Shown piece by piece: positions 46,430 through 59,550 of a DNA stretch of 64,000 bases. The stretch is from Xylogone sp. PMI_703. Lineage: Eukaryota; Ascomycota; Leotiomycetes. The notes beneath the pieces are model-generated. The model did no database searches. It saw only the letters and a program-made list of their open reading frames with translations, and was not told where the DNA came from. The position numbers were made by a program, and so were the translations under genes. Location of the stretch: NCBI GenBank assembly GCA_021399445.1, contig JAJTUQ010000010.1, positions 732,256 to 796,255 on the forward strand. Reading direction: 5' to 3'. The first letter of the stretch is position 1. Each line of letters starts with the position of its first letter.

Positions 46430-48377
46430 TTACTAAGCACTCTTCCACCAATCTTCCACTCCATTTCCACTTCGCGGTTCACCACCCTCTCCCGTAGCTC
46501 GTCCATACGCCTGATTATAGCTATTCTCTCCTCTATATCTTGTATGCCAAGCTGATCGACGAAACGCATATGTTTCAGCTTTAGAAGCCCCTTCGTCAGC
46601 CCGTCTACCACCATTTTGCTTGTTTCCAGCCAGTTGACCTGTATTCTCCCATTCGAGTGCTTTTGACAAAGCCAGTGGTTATATATATCAACATGCCAAA
46701 GCTTAATCTGTAGCTTAGCTAATTCCTTGCATATCAACCGTATCGTTTGCTTGTTATTGTACTATAATTCGAAGAGTTCGTTCAATTCCAACAATATGAC
46801 CTTAAACAGCTTTCTTAGCCATATAGTTTTTTTCGCAGTTTGCGAAATAGCCAGCAATTCGGCTTCTGTACTCGATGTAGTCATTGTATCTTATTTATTT
46901 GTATATCATAATATAAGCTTTTCAAACAGTATTATAACATAATCTTGTAAACTTTTGCGATCAGTTGAATTGTCTGTAAAAAAAATATTATTATAATACA
47001 TAAAACATGATATTCTTCTTTCTTTTTTATAATTATAATCAATAACTTTCTTTTGTATATAATAAGGATATTGAATTATTCAGTTTATGTATTATAGTAT
47101 TGTTGGCTTAAGTTTGAGTTAAACTGAATTAATTTATATACTAAAAAGGTAATATCTGGTTGTATAATTATTATAATATATAACATTAAGCTAATTTTGT
47201 TCTAAAACTCATGAATCGACTAGTTTGTAGTTTATAAAGTAAAAGACGTTAAATAGCCTAGAAATAAAAAAGTGTTAGAAAGTTTATTAATAAGTATAAT
47301 ACCAGATTGATTAACAATCTTCTTAATATATAAGGTCTAAGAAAACTATAGTTATTTTTTAGTTCAGTCCTTAATAATATAAACTCTTAAAAATTTTAAT
47401 TATAAGTACAAATATCTTAATAAAATTTTGTTTATATTTCTGAGAAAAGCTTTAAGTAACTAATCTTACCTTGAACTTATTTAATGTTCTGTCAGGATTT
47501 ATCTTGATAATGAATACTTATTTGGTAAAAATCAAGTTTACTCTTTCCAGGGGTATTTCTTCTTTTTATATACTATTTTGTTATAATAATATAATCTCTT
47601 TATTAATTATTTTCTTTCATTTCTGACTATATTTATGATCTGAAATAATCTCTTTATATATTATTAAAATAATAATATCTAAATTTGTTATTAAATTAAC
47701 TAAAGTTATCTCGTCTAAGTTTTAGTAATCTTGATCTTCCAGTATTATAAGTATAACTTTAACTATTTTAATAAAATAATCTTCATCATCAAAATCATTA
47801 AGTCTTTATTCTTTTCGAAGATTATACCTCGTTTTCATGAGTTCTGATAATATTTAATTTTCCCCGTCAAACGGGTAAAATCTAATAAATAATATTATAT
47901 TAATACTAAGTAATGAATTATAATCTTTAGCTTAAGCCTAAGATTAATCCTTAATTTTATTTTCTTTATTTTCCCCTTCTTTTCTTGAATAAGACATATT
48001 TTCATTTAGATTACTTATAGTTTTCTGATCATGTTAACAGTCAGTTAAACTAATTAGATTATTACATATCATTACTGGATTTATAATAAGTAAGATCATA
48101 ATCTTAAAGTTATTTAAATCTTTTAGGTCTAAGAATAATGTAAACTCGTTAACTTCATTTTGTGATCAATTTCTTAGTTTATGAATTACTAATTCATTCT
48201 TTGTTTTTTGAAAGTTATCTGTATGAAGTTTTAAATCAATTATTTTATCTTGAGTATTTTCATAAAAGTTAATATAACTTAATTTGATAATATAATCTTT
48301 ATCTAATACATAGACTTTATATTGTTAAATTATATTTAGACTATATTTAACAAATATTATAACTTGTCCATAGTTTA
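46430..48377 (-). mobile_element. Ty1/copia remnant: integrase C-terminal part, RT and RNase H, RIP-degraded
   Basis: On the minus strand, RNase H is clear at about 46950-46430 (TTSSTEAELLAISQTAKKTI, VDIYNHWLCQK, VDGLTKGL), with TAG at about 46758 interrupting it. Higher coordinates carry AT-rich DNA that aligns base by base with the plus-strand copia at 62690-63700. For example, minus 47420-47640 matches plus 63420-63640, including AAATACCCCTGGAAAGAG-like sequence. The 5' part is cut off at 48378 by another LTR. Coding density falls sharply away from the 3' end, so the mutation load is uneven. Confidence 0.75.
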
Positions 48378-48586
48378 TGTTAAGGGATAAGCATCCCGGA
48401 GTAGTCAACAGCGAATCATAAGCAAAACGAAAAATATGTACAAGTATCTCTCATACATTCCACAAACTAAATCTTGTCCCTTACATCATTAAACTTAAGC
48501 TCTACTTTATACTATATAATAATCACGTAAATATCCTAGACGAAGTCCCTTCGCTGGGGCTACATTCCCCCCTGATAAGTATAACA
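48378..48586 (-). repeat. 209-bp LTR (3' LTR of a minus-strand element)
   Basis: On the minus strand it begins TGTTATACTTATCAGGGG and ends GCTTATCCCTTAACA, giving TGTTA/TAACA ends. The sequence GGTGTAAAAGGGG directly precedes it at 48587-48599, a good polypurine tract. It is clearly richer in GC than its surroundings. It interrupts the copia remnant at 48377/48378. Confidence 0.6.
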
Positions 48587-50454
48587 CCCCTTTTACACCT
48601 GGCCCTTAACATTTATCCTCTCTCCTTAAGACTCTTGTCCTCAAAAGCCAGACGTAAAAACTTTATATTCAGTTCCTTTATATAACATATGGTTCTGTAG
48701 TATAATATTACAAGAATGATACATATAAGTTTCAGCTAATGGCTTATATCTCTTTTTCTCTGATAAGATTCCAGCCATAATATCTTTTTATGTTTTCTGG
48801 TTGTCTTACAGGGACCAGGCCACTAATATATTAATAACGTACAACTTAACTATTACTCTTTATTCTTATACATAAAAATAAGCTTCTTTTATATACACTG
48901 AGATAATAGATTTCTTGATTTAGACAACGACTTTATGACATAATATATATTTTATTATTATTCTAGATCAACAAATCAAAGAATTTAATAATCCCTTTTC
49001 ATAATCTGATTAATTTTAATAATTCATTAATTATATATACTAGATCATTAACTGCCTAATTTACTTATAAATACTTCTGATTCTTTCTCTTCTCTCCCTT
49101 TTCCACTTCATCTTTAATATTTCTATCTATGACAGAAGTAAATATTCCCTTTTCTCTTTATAGTCTCTTCTTCACCTTTTTATAATATTAAATACTGTAT
49201 TTATTCCTTTTCAAGTTATTTTTCCTATTTCTCCTTCAAATTATCAGTAATCTGATAAATTTTCATCTTTCGTTTTTCTTTCGAATTACTATCAAACCTT
49301 CCTGACTTTCTTTGCTTAATTTAGCTTTAATCTTAAGACTTTTCATTTTATAAATATTTTTTCTTTTTCAGCTTTAGCTTTATATTAATATATTAATAAT
49401 ATAATAATTATTTTTTCTATTTTGAAAAATCTCAGGCTAATTATTATTCTCTTTTTGTATTCATATTATCTTAAATATATTAAACATTTGGCTAAAACTC
49501 TTAGCCTAATTTACAAAAAGGTTATTAAGTTTGTTAAATATAAAATCTGTATTATAAAACACAAAAACTGTCCTTGTATTCTTAGAAAATTTTATATATA
49601 TATAAATATATTAATAACCTTTTCTAATCATATTATTTATTACCTTCATTTTTAGCCTAAGTTAAATATAAAACAGGCTTCTTTTACCAAGTATATAAAG
49701 TTATTTATTAGATATTATACTTAGTGTGATACCCAGGTACAAGTTCTAAAGGATATTATAGTTATCAGATATTCCTTAGATAAACTTGTTTATTTTATTA
49801 AAACTTTTATTGATATATATCATATAACTGTAAATTTGTCTGTCTTATGTATCTTTTCTCTTAATTAATGTTTATAAAACTGAATAAACAGTAATGATTT
49901 TTAGTTATCCTCTGAAAATGATAATAATAAAGATGACTAAACCTTTACTCTTAAATGTCATTATATTAAAACTATATTAACTTTTTATAATAAATCTTTT
50001 TCTTTTCTTACTTTAGATCTTTTGATTATTATTATAAGTACAACTTTTATTAATCTTATAAGTACTCTTACTAACACAATGAAAAGCCTTGTCACTTTCG
50101 GTATGTCCTTTGTTGTGTTTATGTCCAATGTCTTCTCTCCTTTCCTGAAAAGTAATAATGACTCTGATTTTCTTACTAATAACTTAAATAATTCGCAGAA
50201 TAATATTAATGATAATGACTCTCTCTTTACTCTAACTGTCCTCTCTCATAAGTGTTGTTGTAAATAATAATCTATAAGTCTTTCTCGAAAAGTTCTTATC
50301 AGGTTCTCATAAGTTATTTGTTAGATTTTTCATTAAAGTTTTTTTACTAAAGTTTTATTAAATCTTCATTAAGTTTTTTATTAAGTTTTATTATAATTCT
50401 ATGTTAAGTCTTCTTATTATAAGTTTTTGTAAACTTTGTCTAAATAAATCTTAT
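48587..50454 (-). mobile_element. Unresolved AT-rich retroelement DNA
   Basis: Presumed internal region of the element whose 3' LTR is at 48378-48586, plus the LTR region of the neighbouring chromovirus. Only scattered Lys/Glu-rich minus-strand frames remain (near 49080-49300), and no domain is recognisable. Plus-strand frames here (for example 50022-50267) are low-complexity by-products of AT richness. Confidence 0.4.
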
Positions 50455-51591
50455 ACATTTTCGCCCCCTTTTCGCTAATATTGTAGTTTATATAAATTTA
50501 TTCTTTTCTTCCCTTAATACCTTCTCATACTCTTGTCTATACTTCTTAAATTCTTCTTGTGTATAACGTAAATAGTTCACTGATTCCTAGATGTCTTCTT
50601 CTAGTGAATATCCTTTCTATCTTACTAAATAAAGTCTCCTTTTCTTTATATCCTCATAGACTAATATAAATTCTACTTTATATTCTTTGTCTTTATCAAT
50701 AATCTCTCTTTTCGGAAACTCTAGCATAACACTAGGTTATATATAATATAGTTCCAAAAGTAATATATAGAATATTAAGTATATTTTTATGTTTAAAAAT
50801 ATTTTTACTTTATATACTAACTTATTATTTATTACTTTAATGATTTTTAACAGTCTTAAATACTTATCTGATAACTTCTTGTTTAATCTTTGTTGTCATA
50901 AATTCTTCGTGGATATTATAACTTATTAGTTTATTTTGAATATTATAGATTTTCGTTTTTTGTTATAATACTTTTTTTGTACCTTAGTGATATTGTATTA
51001 TTACTCTGTCATTACCTTCTTTTCTTTTTTTAGTATCTTTATTCTTTTGTGTATAATTATTATTTTCTTTTTTAAGATATTATCTTTAACGTTAAATTAA
51101 ATTTATAGGTCAAATCTATAAAGAACCTTAAACAAAATTAATTATATTAAGTTATAAATATTATTATTATATATAAACTTTATAAATATTAACTTCAAGA
51201 CTTAGTCATTTTATTTATACAAACAAAATACTCAGAAATAATGTTTTAAAGTCTAGTTTTATATCTTTGTCTGTCTGTTAATTTATAAATAAAACATTAT
51301 TAAGAATTATCTTTATATTTATAAATAAAAACATATAAAGACCCAGAATTTGTTAACAAACTGTAGTCCTTTATCAAAGACTATATTTTCTAATGTTTTA
51401 AAGTTTTTGACAATATACTGAATAAATAAGTTTATTAATTAAGAAATTATAATCGTTTTTTAATATAATATATATTATATTATCTTTGAGTATTTATTAA
51501 TAATAATATAATATATATCATAAATATTATTATTTTATTTACTAAAGAATAAGTTTATAATAAAATTTATAATAATTTTTTTCTATAATAT
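50455..51591 (-). mobile_element. Older chromovirus (Ty3/gypsy), 3' part: integrase end and chromodomain
   Basis: On the minus strand, integrase-core remnants lie at about 51410-51190 (FDKGLQFVNKFW, then a degraded match to the HPQTDGQTE region). A chromodomain with RRLYLVR-x-KGYSLEED follows at about 50700-50490, and a polypurine tract (GCGAAAAGGGGGCGA) at 50461-50475. The element stops at 51591, where the plus-strand chromovirus begins. Its missing upstream integrase part reappears at 58913-59205. Many TGG codons have become TAG or TGA. Confidence 0.65.
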
Positions 51592-52198
51592 TGTCACAAC
51601 CCCACAGAGTTATAACAAGCGACTTAAGTACAGGGCCTCTATAGCCGTCGCCTTAATTAAATAAGTATAAGATAAAATAATTATCAAAGTCCTAGTTATA
51701 ATATCGTTAATACTATTGTATTATTAGTACTAACGAAAGGATAATATAAGTTTAACACTAATACTATAAAAAGAGTTATACAAGTTAAAAGATAATATTA
51801 TCAGAATTATAATATTAACCTTTTGATTATACTAATTAAGTAATAATACTATCAGAAAAATAATACTACTTTTCTACTTATGCTAATAATTTACTTATAT
51901 GTGCAAAAAGTTAATATTAACGATTAAATAAACACCTGGATTAAGTAAGCAAATCCCATGGATCCCATGGATCCCCAGGAGGATCGATAAGATCAATAAG
52001 ACTTAAAGGAAATTCACTCTTTATATAAGTAGATAAAACTTACAGTAAATAAGAGCTTTGTACTTAACTCAATTAATTTACAGCATACCTACATTTCATA
52101 ATAACTATCCTAAACCATAATAAAGTTATTCTCTTACCCTTTACCTTCATCTATCATTTGAGTAATAGATAACCCTAAACTTTTGTAAGAACGTTACA
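51592..52198 (+). repeat. 5' LTR (607 bp) of the full-length chromovirus
   Basis: Starts TGTCACAACCCCACAGAG and ends AAGAACGTTACA. It matches 58306-58912 (607 bp) and 60933-61537 (605 bp) throughout, with differences that are mostly C/T and G/A. The flanking 5 bp upstream is AATAT. Confidence 0.88.
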
Positions 52199-52227
52199 CT
52201 TTGAACACCTTGAAACTCGAAAGTACT

Positions 52228-53220
52228 ATGACTAAAGACTCATCTTTACAACAAAACCCTCAAGCCCCCGAGGCCAATCCTAATTCAACAACCAACTTCA
52301 TTAAAAAAAAGCTAGACCTAGGAAAGATCAAAAGCTTTAGAGGAGATAAGTCTAAACTGAAACTTTTCAAGTTCTGAACTTATCTATATTTGAACTTACA
52401 TAAGGATAAGTTTCAAAATGACTTTTAACGGATTATGTAACTATTCACTTACCTAAAAGGAGAAATATTATAATAAGCCTTACTATATATAAAGAACTTC
52501 GAGAACTTCACCGAAAAAAATAAAAAAAAATAACAAGATACTACCAACTTATTTATATCCTTCAAGAACTTTGAAAAAAAATAGAAAAAGTCTTCAAAAA
52601 TCCTCATGAAACAGACAAAACAGAACAGCAACTATACACCTTGAAACAGACTAGCTTTACTTTTGCCTATAACACCAAATTCCAGCAACTAAGCAATATG
52701 ACCAACTAAGAAAACAGAATGTTAATGTTCTAACATCGCCAAAGGTTGAAAGAATTCATTAAAAACAAATTAGCTCATATCAAACCTCGCCCGGATATGC
52801 TAATTAAGCAGATAAGAAAGGCCGAGGAGATTGACAATTTTTAATACAAACAGTACATAAAAAAGAAAAGAAGAATTCCTTACTTCTCACAGACAAATAA
52901 ACAAAAAAGCTATGTCGATAATCAAAAGGATCTGATGAACCTTGATAAAATCACAGGAGAAAGAAGATAAAGTCTAAAGAATTATAACAAAAGATCACCA
53001 AAAAGAAAAAACAAGTATAACCTGACTCTTGAATAATATAAAGAAAAGAGAAAAAAGAAACTCTGTTATAAATGTGGACAAGCCGGACATATTACTTGAG
53101 AATATAATAACAAGGACAAAGAAAAGCCAAAAAAAACTAAGACTATGTTTATAATATCCTTGGCCGAAGATAACGAATCCCATGGTTTAAGTAATATCCT
53201 ATTAATAAGATAAAACAACT
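52228..53220 (+). pseudogene. Chromovirus gag, RIP-degraded
   Basis: Starts ATG ACT AAA 30 nt after the LTR (MTKDSSLQQNPQAPEANPNS, then LDLGKIKSFRGDKSKLK). A CCHC zinc knuckle sits at about 53056-53105 (CYKCGQAGHIT), but the codon for the expected aromatic residue is TGA and the last Cys codon is TAT. Numerous other Trp codons read as stops. The capsid function is certainly lost. Confidence 0.75.
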
Positions 53221-56200
53221 CCGACAAGTTATCAGAAGATATTAAAAATTAGTCCATGGACTAGATTCTATGAATTTTTCTTACAGAAAACCTTACGACA
53301 AAAGTTTACTATAATACTAAGAATATAATATCTTCAGAAATCTTTTCTCTTACTATCAGTGAGCTAGACGTATTAATGTTTACCGGAGAGGAAATAAAGT
53401 GACAAAGCTTAGAAATTGTTAACCTTGACAACTTTTCTCCAGAAGAATATTAAGACATTACTGACTTACTAGACCTGTTCCTCCTAAAACAAGTTAAAAA
53501 AGAACCAATAATCCATGAAGAATTTCAGGACAGTTTTAATCAAGTCAATTAGGAATCCCCGAAAAGAAAAAAATATACTAGAATTTCACTAATATATTCC
53601 CCATATACAATACCTAAAGTATCAGAACCTAACTAAAGAATAATAAAAGAATCTTTTCGGAAAGTTTTTTAAGGTTCTAAGTTCTTTAACTACATAAAAC
53701 AAGAAGATTTTATCACTTAACCTTATCAAACAAATAAGCCATAAGTAAATGAAAGAATAATATTAGTTAAAATGGTTTTTCACCCTAATAAAAACTATAT
53801 AAAAATCTAGAGACTAGTCAAAAGAAATATTCTTTGGGATATATTACTTTAATAAGATAAACTTCTTTAGTACAGAATATGGAAATTAAGAACTGTAGTT
53901 AAAATCATATAAATTAACTTCAAAAAAATCATTATCAGTAGATTATACCATAATGACTTAGTACCTTATTCTCTGGGAGAAAACATATAACTATTCCGAC
54001 AAAATTCTTATGCCTGAGTTGTATATCATGAAGACTAAGAAAGGATATACTAAGCCAGGAAGGAAGTATGTCGAGAAATAATTTTCTATATAAAGTATCA
54101 AGAATAATATTATAGTTATAGGATAAGCTATTATTATGAGTTTAACGACGAATAGATATTCTCTAAGAGATATATCGACAATCTGTTCAACCTAAGAAAG
54201 CTTAAAGCAAAGAGAATACTGCTTCAGATGACTCAAGAAAAGGAATTCAATATGGAATTCGTCTCTGATATATTTATGACTAGCGAAAAAAACATTATCC
54301 AGTTAAATATTAAGTTTAACAACAGAAACCTTAGAGTTTTAGTAAATTTAAGAAGTTAAATTAACCTAATCTCGTCATAAACCGTTAAGACAATAGATAT
54401 ACAGACTAAAGTCTATAATCAGCCCTTATAAATAACTGACAGCTTATTAACAAAAGAAGGAATGTTCGCTAGAACTAAACTATTCATTATAAAAATTGGA
54501 AATTATTAAGAATAAATCTGGTTTAAGGTTTTCTTTTTTAGAAAAGAAGATATTATCTTAGGATAACCTTAGTTAGAATTTTATAACTTAAATGTTAACT
54601 GGAAAATAAAAAAATTAACATTTAAATGTTATTATGGTACTAGACCAAAGGAATAGTTTACATAAGATGTTTTTGCTATTAAACTTACTTAAGATAACCT
54701 CCAGAATAAACTAGATGTTCTCCTGGAAGAATATCAAGACTATCGTAAGTTATTCACTTTATGACTAAAGGATGTAGTTTTACTTTCACACAAAGAATAG
54801 GACCACGAAATTATTCTTTAAGAAAGTGTAACCTCTTCATATAGACTTATTTATAAAACAAATCCTGCCAGGGATAAGATCCTGAAAAAGTGACTAGATG
54901 AACAGACCACGAAGAGTTTCTACAGAGAGTCAAGTTCTTCATGAAGAGTACTATTGATATAAACGCTAAAGCCAGACAACCCCTGGGGAAGATTATATAA
55001 AGATTACAGAAATTTAAACAGCAAAACCATAAAAAATAGATATTTATTACTTTGTATTAATAATATACAAGATATACTTATTAAAGCTAGATATTTCATG
55101 AAATTAGATTTTGCTATAGGATTTAACTTAATAAAGATCAAAAAGAAATATAAGTAATATATTGTTATTCGAACTAAATATAAACTTTATAAATTTTTGG
55201 TTATACTTTTTGGTCTGACGAATATATTAATAATTATGCAGAAAATGAATAATACAATTTTGAGATTATATTTAGATCACTTTGTAATGATATATCTGGA
55301 TAATATTTTGATTTATTCTAAAACGTTAGAAGAACACAAACAGTATATTCATATTATACTTAAAACATTGATTAATAATAACATAAAGTATAAGTTAATT
55401 AAGTATTAGTTTAATACGACAAAAATGAAATTCTTAAGTAAAATAGTTTCGGATAAAAGATTCTGAATAAACCTGGAAAAAGTAAAAGTTATCAGAGAAT
55501 AATCTACTCTAAAGATAGTCAAGGAAGTCTAACAGTTTAACAGACTTGTTAATTATTATAAATGTTATATGATAACTTACTCGAAAATAACTGGTCCGTT
55601 GACAGAATTAACGAAGAAAAATATACTCTTCGTTTAGGAAAAAAGGCAGGAAAGAACTTTTCAAGAAGTTAAAAATCAGTTCAACGAAGACTGAATACTG
55701 GTTTATATTAATCTCGAGAAACCATACTTACTAGAAACAAATACCTTAAGTAAGGTGTTGAACAAAGTCTTATCATAAAGGGATGATAAAAAACATTAAA
55801 GGCTAATAGCTTTCTATTCTCGAAAGTTTATTCCAGTAAAGTTAAACTATAACATTTACGAGAAAAAACTTTTAATTATTATAGATTATTATAAACATTA
55901 AAAAGTTTACTTATATAATACTAAATATCTATTCGAGATTCTATCAGACTACAAGAATCTAATAATCTTTATGACTATTAAAGATTTTAATAATAAATAA
56001 GTATACTAATACAAAACGTTAATATAATACAATTTCAGGATTTATTATATCCAAGGATCAGAGAATACTAGAGCTGATGTTCTGAGTAAATGATTAGATT
56101 ATATGGAAAAAAGTTCTAAACAAAAATTTATTATATTTAAAAAAGAAAGTGATACTTTGTACTTTAACTATGTATAAATATTAATAATTATATAAGTTAT

Positions 56201-57640
56201 TGACGAAGAATGGTTAAAAAAGATTAAACTAGCTATTACAGAAGAAAAAGAAATCTCTAAGGATCTTGAGACTAATTAGCTTGAAGATTAGGAATTCTTA
56301 GGTATTTGGCTAAAAAATAAGAAAGTATTTATCTTACCAGTAATTACTTAAGAGTTTATGAAAGAACAACATAAATTGTTTATGTATGGTTATCAAGGAA
56401 TTACAAAGACTAAGAACAGATTATAACAAGAATTCTTTATCTTCAAACTTTAGTAAGAAATCACTAAAGTCATTAATAACTGCAATGTTTGTCATAAGGC
56501 TAGAACATCAAGAAAAAAGTCTATAAGACAATTAATACTTCTTCAGATACTAAAGAAACCTTAAACTTCTATTTCATGAGATTTTATCACAGGATTACCT
56601 TTATCAAGAAGTATTAATGGACTAGATGAAGATTATTATAACTTAATCTTTATTATAGTAAATAGACTTATGAAATACTTTATCATATTGTTATAAAAGA
56701 AAACATAGACAGCCGAGGATTTAGTGGAAATCATGATTTCCAGGGTTATAATAAACTATAATATCTTTACAGAAATTATTTTGGATAAAGATAAGCTCTT
56801 TATGTCAAAATTCTAAGAAGTAATTTGTAAAAGATTAAGTATTAAAAGAAAAATTATTACAAAAAGATAGGCTTAGACAGACAGTTAGACCAAGTAAGTA
56901 AACCAGATTATAAAAGTTTATCTTCGTTGTTACATAGATTATAAGTAATCAAATTAGAAAAATCTTTTACTAATAGTATAATTAGTATATAATAATGCAA
57001 AAAGTAAAATTATTAAAGTTATACCTTTTTTTATGAATTATAATTACAAAGTCCAAATTTACTTTATAAAAATAAAAATAAGAAACATTTTTAAGACAGT
57101 TAAACAATGAGTAAACAAATTAGAAAAAATCTATAATTACTTGAAGTACAACATCAAATTCATACAAGAACATATGAAGAAATACTATAATTAAAAATAT
57201 AGTATAAAACTTAAGTTTAAAAAAGAGGATAAAGTTTATATTATCCGTAAATTTATCAAAATAATAAAATTAAGTAATAAATTAGACTAGAAAAAGATTA
57301 AACTATATAAAATCAAAAAGAAACTAAGAAATCTAACATATAAACTAAAACTCTTTAACATTATATAAATATACTTAGTATTTTATATAATCATACTAGA
57401 AAAAACATTACTTAGATTACCGTTAACTTTAGACTTAAAGCTAAAATGAAACTTAAATATAAAATAAAAAGTCAAAGAAATCTTAGACAACAAGTTAATA
57501 AAAAACAAGAAATAATACTTGGTCAGATAGAAAGAATAAGAAGAATACAGATGGTTAAATACCTAGGAACCAGAGGAATACTTTACTAACTTTAATGAGT
57601 TCCTAGAAGAGTATAAATGAACAAAATAAGTTAAGATAAA
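53221..57640 (+). pseudogene. Chromovirus pol: RT, RNase H, integrase, chromodomain, RIP-degraded
   Basis: Domains in order: reverse transcriptase about 54930-55420 (FGLTN at 55209, YLDN at 55293-55304), RNase H about 55720-56140 (RLIAFYSRKF, ENTRADVLSK), integrase about 56340-57250 (His/Cys region YGYQGITKTKNRL, CNVCHKAR; core FITGLPLSRS), and a C-terminal chromodomain about 57455-57620 (NKKQYLVR-x-KEQEEY-x-WLNT). The RT catalytic pair YLDD has become YLDN by one G-to-A change. In-frame stops occur every few dozen codons, nearly all at expected Trp or Gln. The domain order RT-RH-IN-chromodomain defines a chromovirus. Confidence 0.82.
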
Positions 57641-57719
57641 TCAAATAGAATATTAGAATAAACAAAAAAATCAACGTCAGAGAAGAAAGCCTCGAAAAGC
57701 TTAATTTTCGTCAGCTGAA

Positions 57720-58107
57720 TAATTTCCGATTATTATAATATTTCCTTTTCTTTCTCGAGCCTCTCTTTCTTCTCAACAGCATCCAGTTTGTCCAATGATT
57801 TCAGACCCCGACGAAACATCTTAGTTATATATATTTTAAACATTTCATGCTGTTTGTTAAAGCGAAAAACCTTTGCCTAAGCCTCGATAGCCTTTTGTTA
57901 GATTTCCAACCACAAAAAATTAACTTTCTCCTAATTCTCCGAAAGTTTTTACTTTTCGTGACTAAGTACCTCTCAATCAACAGCTAAAGAGCCATAAACA
58001 TCACATTTCGTACTATTGTCTGTTTTGATGTACTCTGAACATTTTAATGAATCTAAAGTAATCTAATATATTAATTTTTTCTTTTTATATTTACTACAAA
58101 AAGATAT
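57720..58107 (-). pseudogene. Antisense ORF between integrase and 3' LTR, copy A
   Basis: Opposite to pol, a protein-like frame begins at an altered start codon (ATA at 58105-58107). It continues through a Cys-containing N terminus (FC then KYKKKRL, LKCSEY), CDVYGSLAVDWE where one codon is now a stop, and a long Glu/Lys/Gln-rich, coiled-coil-like helix (KLDAVEEKERLEKEKEIL). The same frame is preserved in the second copy at 60350-60734. I do not recognise the family. It is listed as a candidate accessory gene of this element. Confidence 0.5.
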
Positions 58108-58305
58108 TTTGATCTTAATATCTTTAACATAAATTAATAATTTTGGTAAAACTTCCTTTTTTTGTTTTTGTACAATTTCATTATAATTTTGTTTAAGTTT
58201 ACACTTAAAGAATATAATGAAAAAGAAGAAAAGTTTAGATTATTATAAGATTTTTCATGTCCTAGTTATAAACTTTAAGACAAAGTTAAACTAAGAAAAG
58301 GATAA

Positions 58306-58912
58306 TGTCATAACTCTGTAAAATTATAACAAACAACTTAAGTATAAAGCCTTTATAATTATTACCTTAGTTAAATAAGTATAAAATAAGATAGTTATCA
58401 GAGTTCTAGTTATAATATCATTAATATTATTATATTATTAATATTAACGAAAAGATAATACAAGTTCAACATTAATATTATAAAAAGAGTTGTACAAATT
58501 AAAGAATAATATTATCAGAATTATAATATTAACTCTTTGATTATATTAACTAAATAATAATATTATTAGAGAAATAATACTACTTTTCTGTTTGTGCTAA
58601 CAATTTGTTTATATGTATAAAAAATTAATACTAATAATTAAGTAAACACCTGGATTAGGTAAATGGATCCCATAGATCCTATAAATCCCCAGGAAAATCA
58701 ATAAGATCAATAGGACTCAAAGGAAATTTACTCTTTATATAAATAAATAAAACTCACAGTAAATAAAAGCTTCATGCTCAACTCAATTGATTTACAGTAT
58801 ACTTGCATTTTATAGTAACTATCCTAAACCATAATGAAGTTATTTTCTTGCCTTTTACCTTCATCTATCATTTAAGTAATAGATAACCCTAAACCCTTGT
58901 AGGAACGTTACA
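58306..58912 (+). repeat. 3' LTR (607 bp) of the full-length chromovirus
   Basis: Starts TGTCATAACTCTGTAAAATT and ends AGGAACGTTACA, exactly the length of the 5' copy. The next five bases are GATAT, against AATAT before the 5' LTR, which fits a 5-bp target-site duplication with one RIP-type change. Confidence 0.88.
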
Positions 58913-59205
58913 GATATTATAAAATATAAAAAGAATATTAATATTTTATATAATATATAATATCTTATCTTTGTTCTTTAGTATATAATATAAATACAAA
59001 TTTAAGACTTTATATTTTTGTTAATACTTATTTAAAAATATTTTTTTTAGATTAATTATAATATTTTATTAAATTTTAAGTATTCTGTTGTCAAGATATT
59101 ATAATATATAATTATTATTTTTGTTTTAATAACCTTATTATCAGAAACATAAATTTTTCCTTTATATCTGAAAAAGTTAATCTAGTCTATTCTTCAAGAT
59201 TACTC
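58913..59205 (-). mobile_element. Older chromovirus, integrase N-terminal part (continues at 51591)
   Basis: On the minus strand a degraded integrase His-Cys segment can be read (KFMFLIIRLLKQ-like sequence, then a LKLI-type helix and a degenerate Cys region). It ends exactly at the insertion point of the full-length chromovirus, so it is the other half of the element at 50455-51591. Confidence 0.5.
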
Positions 59206-59550
59206 TGTCACAAAGTACGTACAGACAATGCCAGGCTTGAGGCTCGGTAACAAGACTATACAGAGAACCTGACATGGTCTGTGACAAAGGGATTACATGA
59301 TAAACCCAGAGGACCCAGGGAGTCCAAGGGGTCCAAAGGGTTTAACAGTATTTCATACAGTATATAAACTCAGATAATTCTTAGGATAAAAGCCTCATGC
59401 TTAACTTATAATACAGATTATTATCTATATAATTATAATTATGATTATATATTATACTGTATTAATCTCTGTGCTCTCACTAACCCCTTTATGACTTAAT
59501 ATATATCTGTACACCTTATAGAGCCTAGGTAAAGGCTTAGGTTCGTAACA
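59206..59550 (+). repeat. 345-bp LTR-like island, lightly mutated
   Basis: Begins TGTCACAAAGTACG and ends GGTTCGTAACA, giving TGT...ACA ends. It contains GC-rich runs such as CCAGAGGACCCAGGGAGTCC that stand out from the AT-rich flanks. Immediate flanks (TACTC and TATAA) do not match, so it is not a clean solo LTR with a target duplication. One side may have been lost by recombination. Confidence 0.5.

Noticed and set aside
46727..46942. 71-codon plus frame
   Set aside because: Antisense of the copia RNase H remnant.
50022..50267. 81-codon plus frame in the AT-rich nest
   Set aside because: Low-complexity Asn/Ser/Ile sequence lying in degraded retroelement DNA of the opposite orientation.
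55197..55409. Stand-alone 70-codon gene
   Set aside because: It is an undisrupted stretch of the chromovirus reverse transcriptase, not a separate gene.
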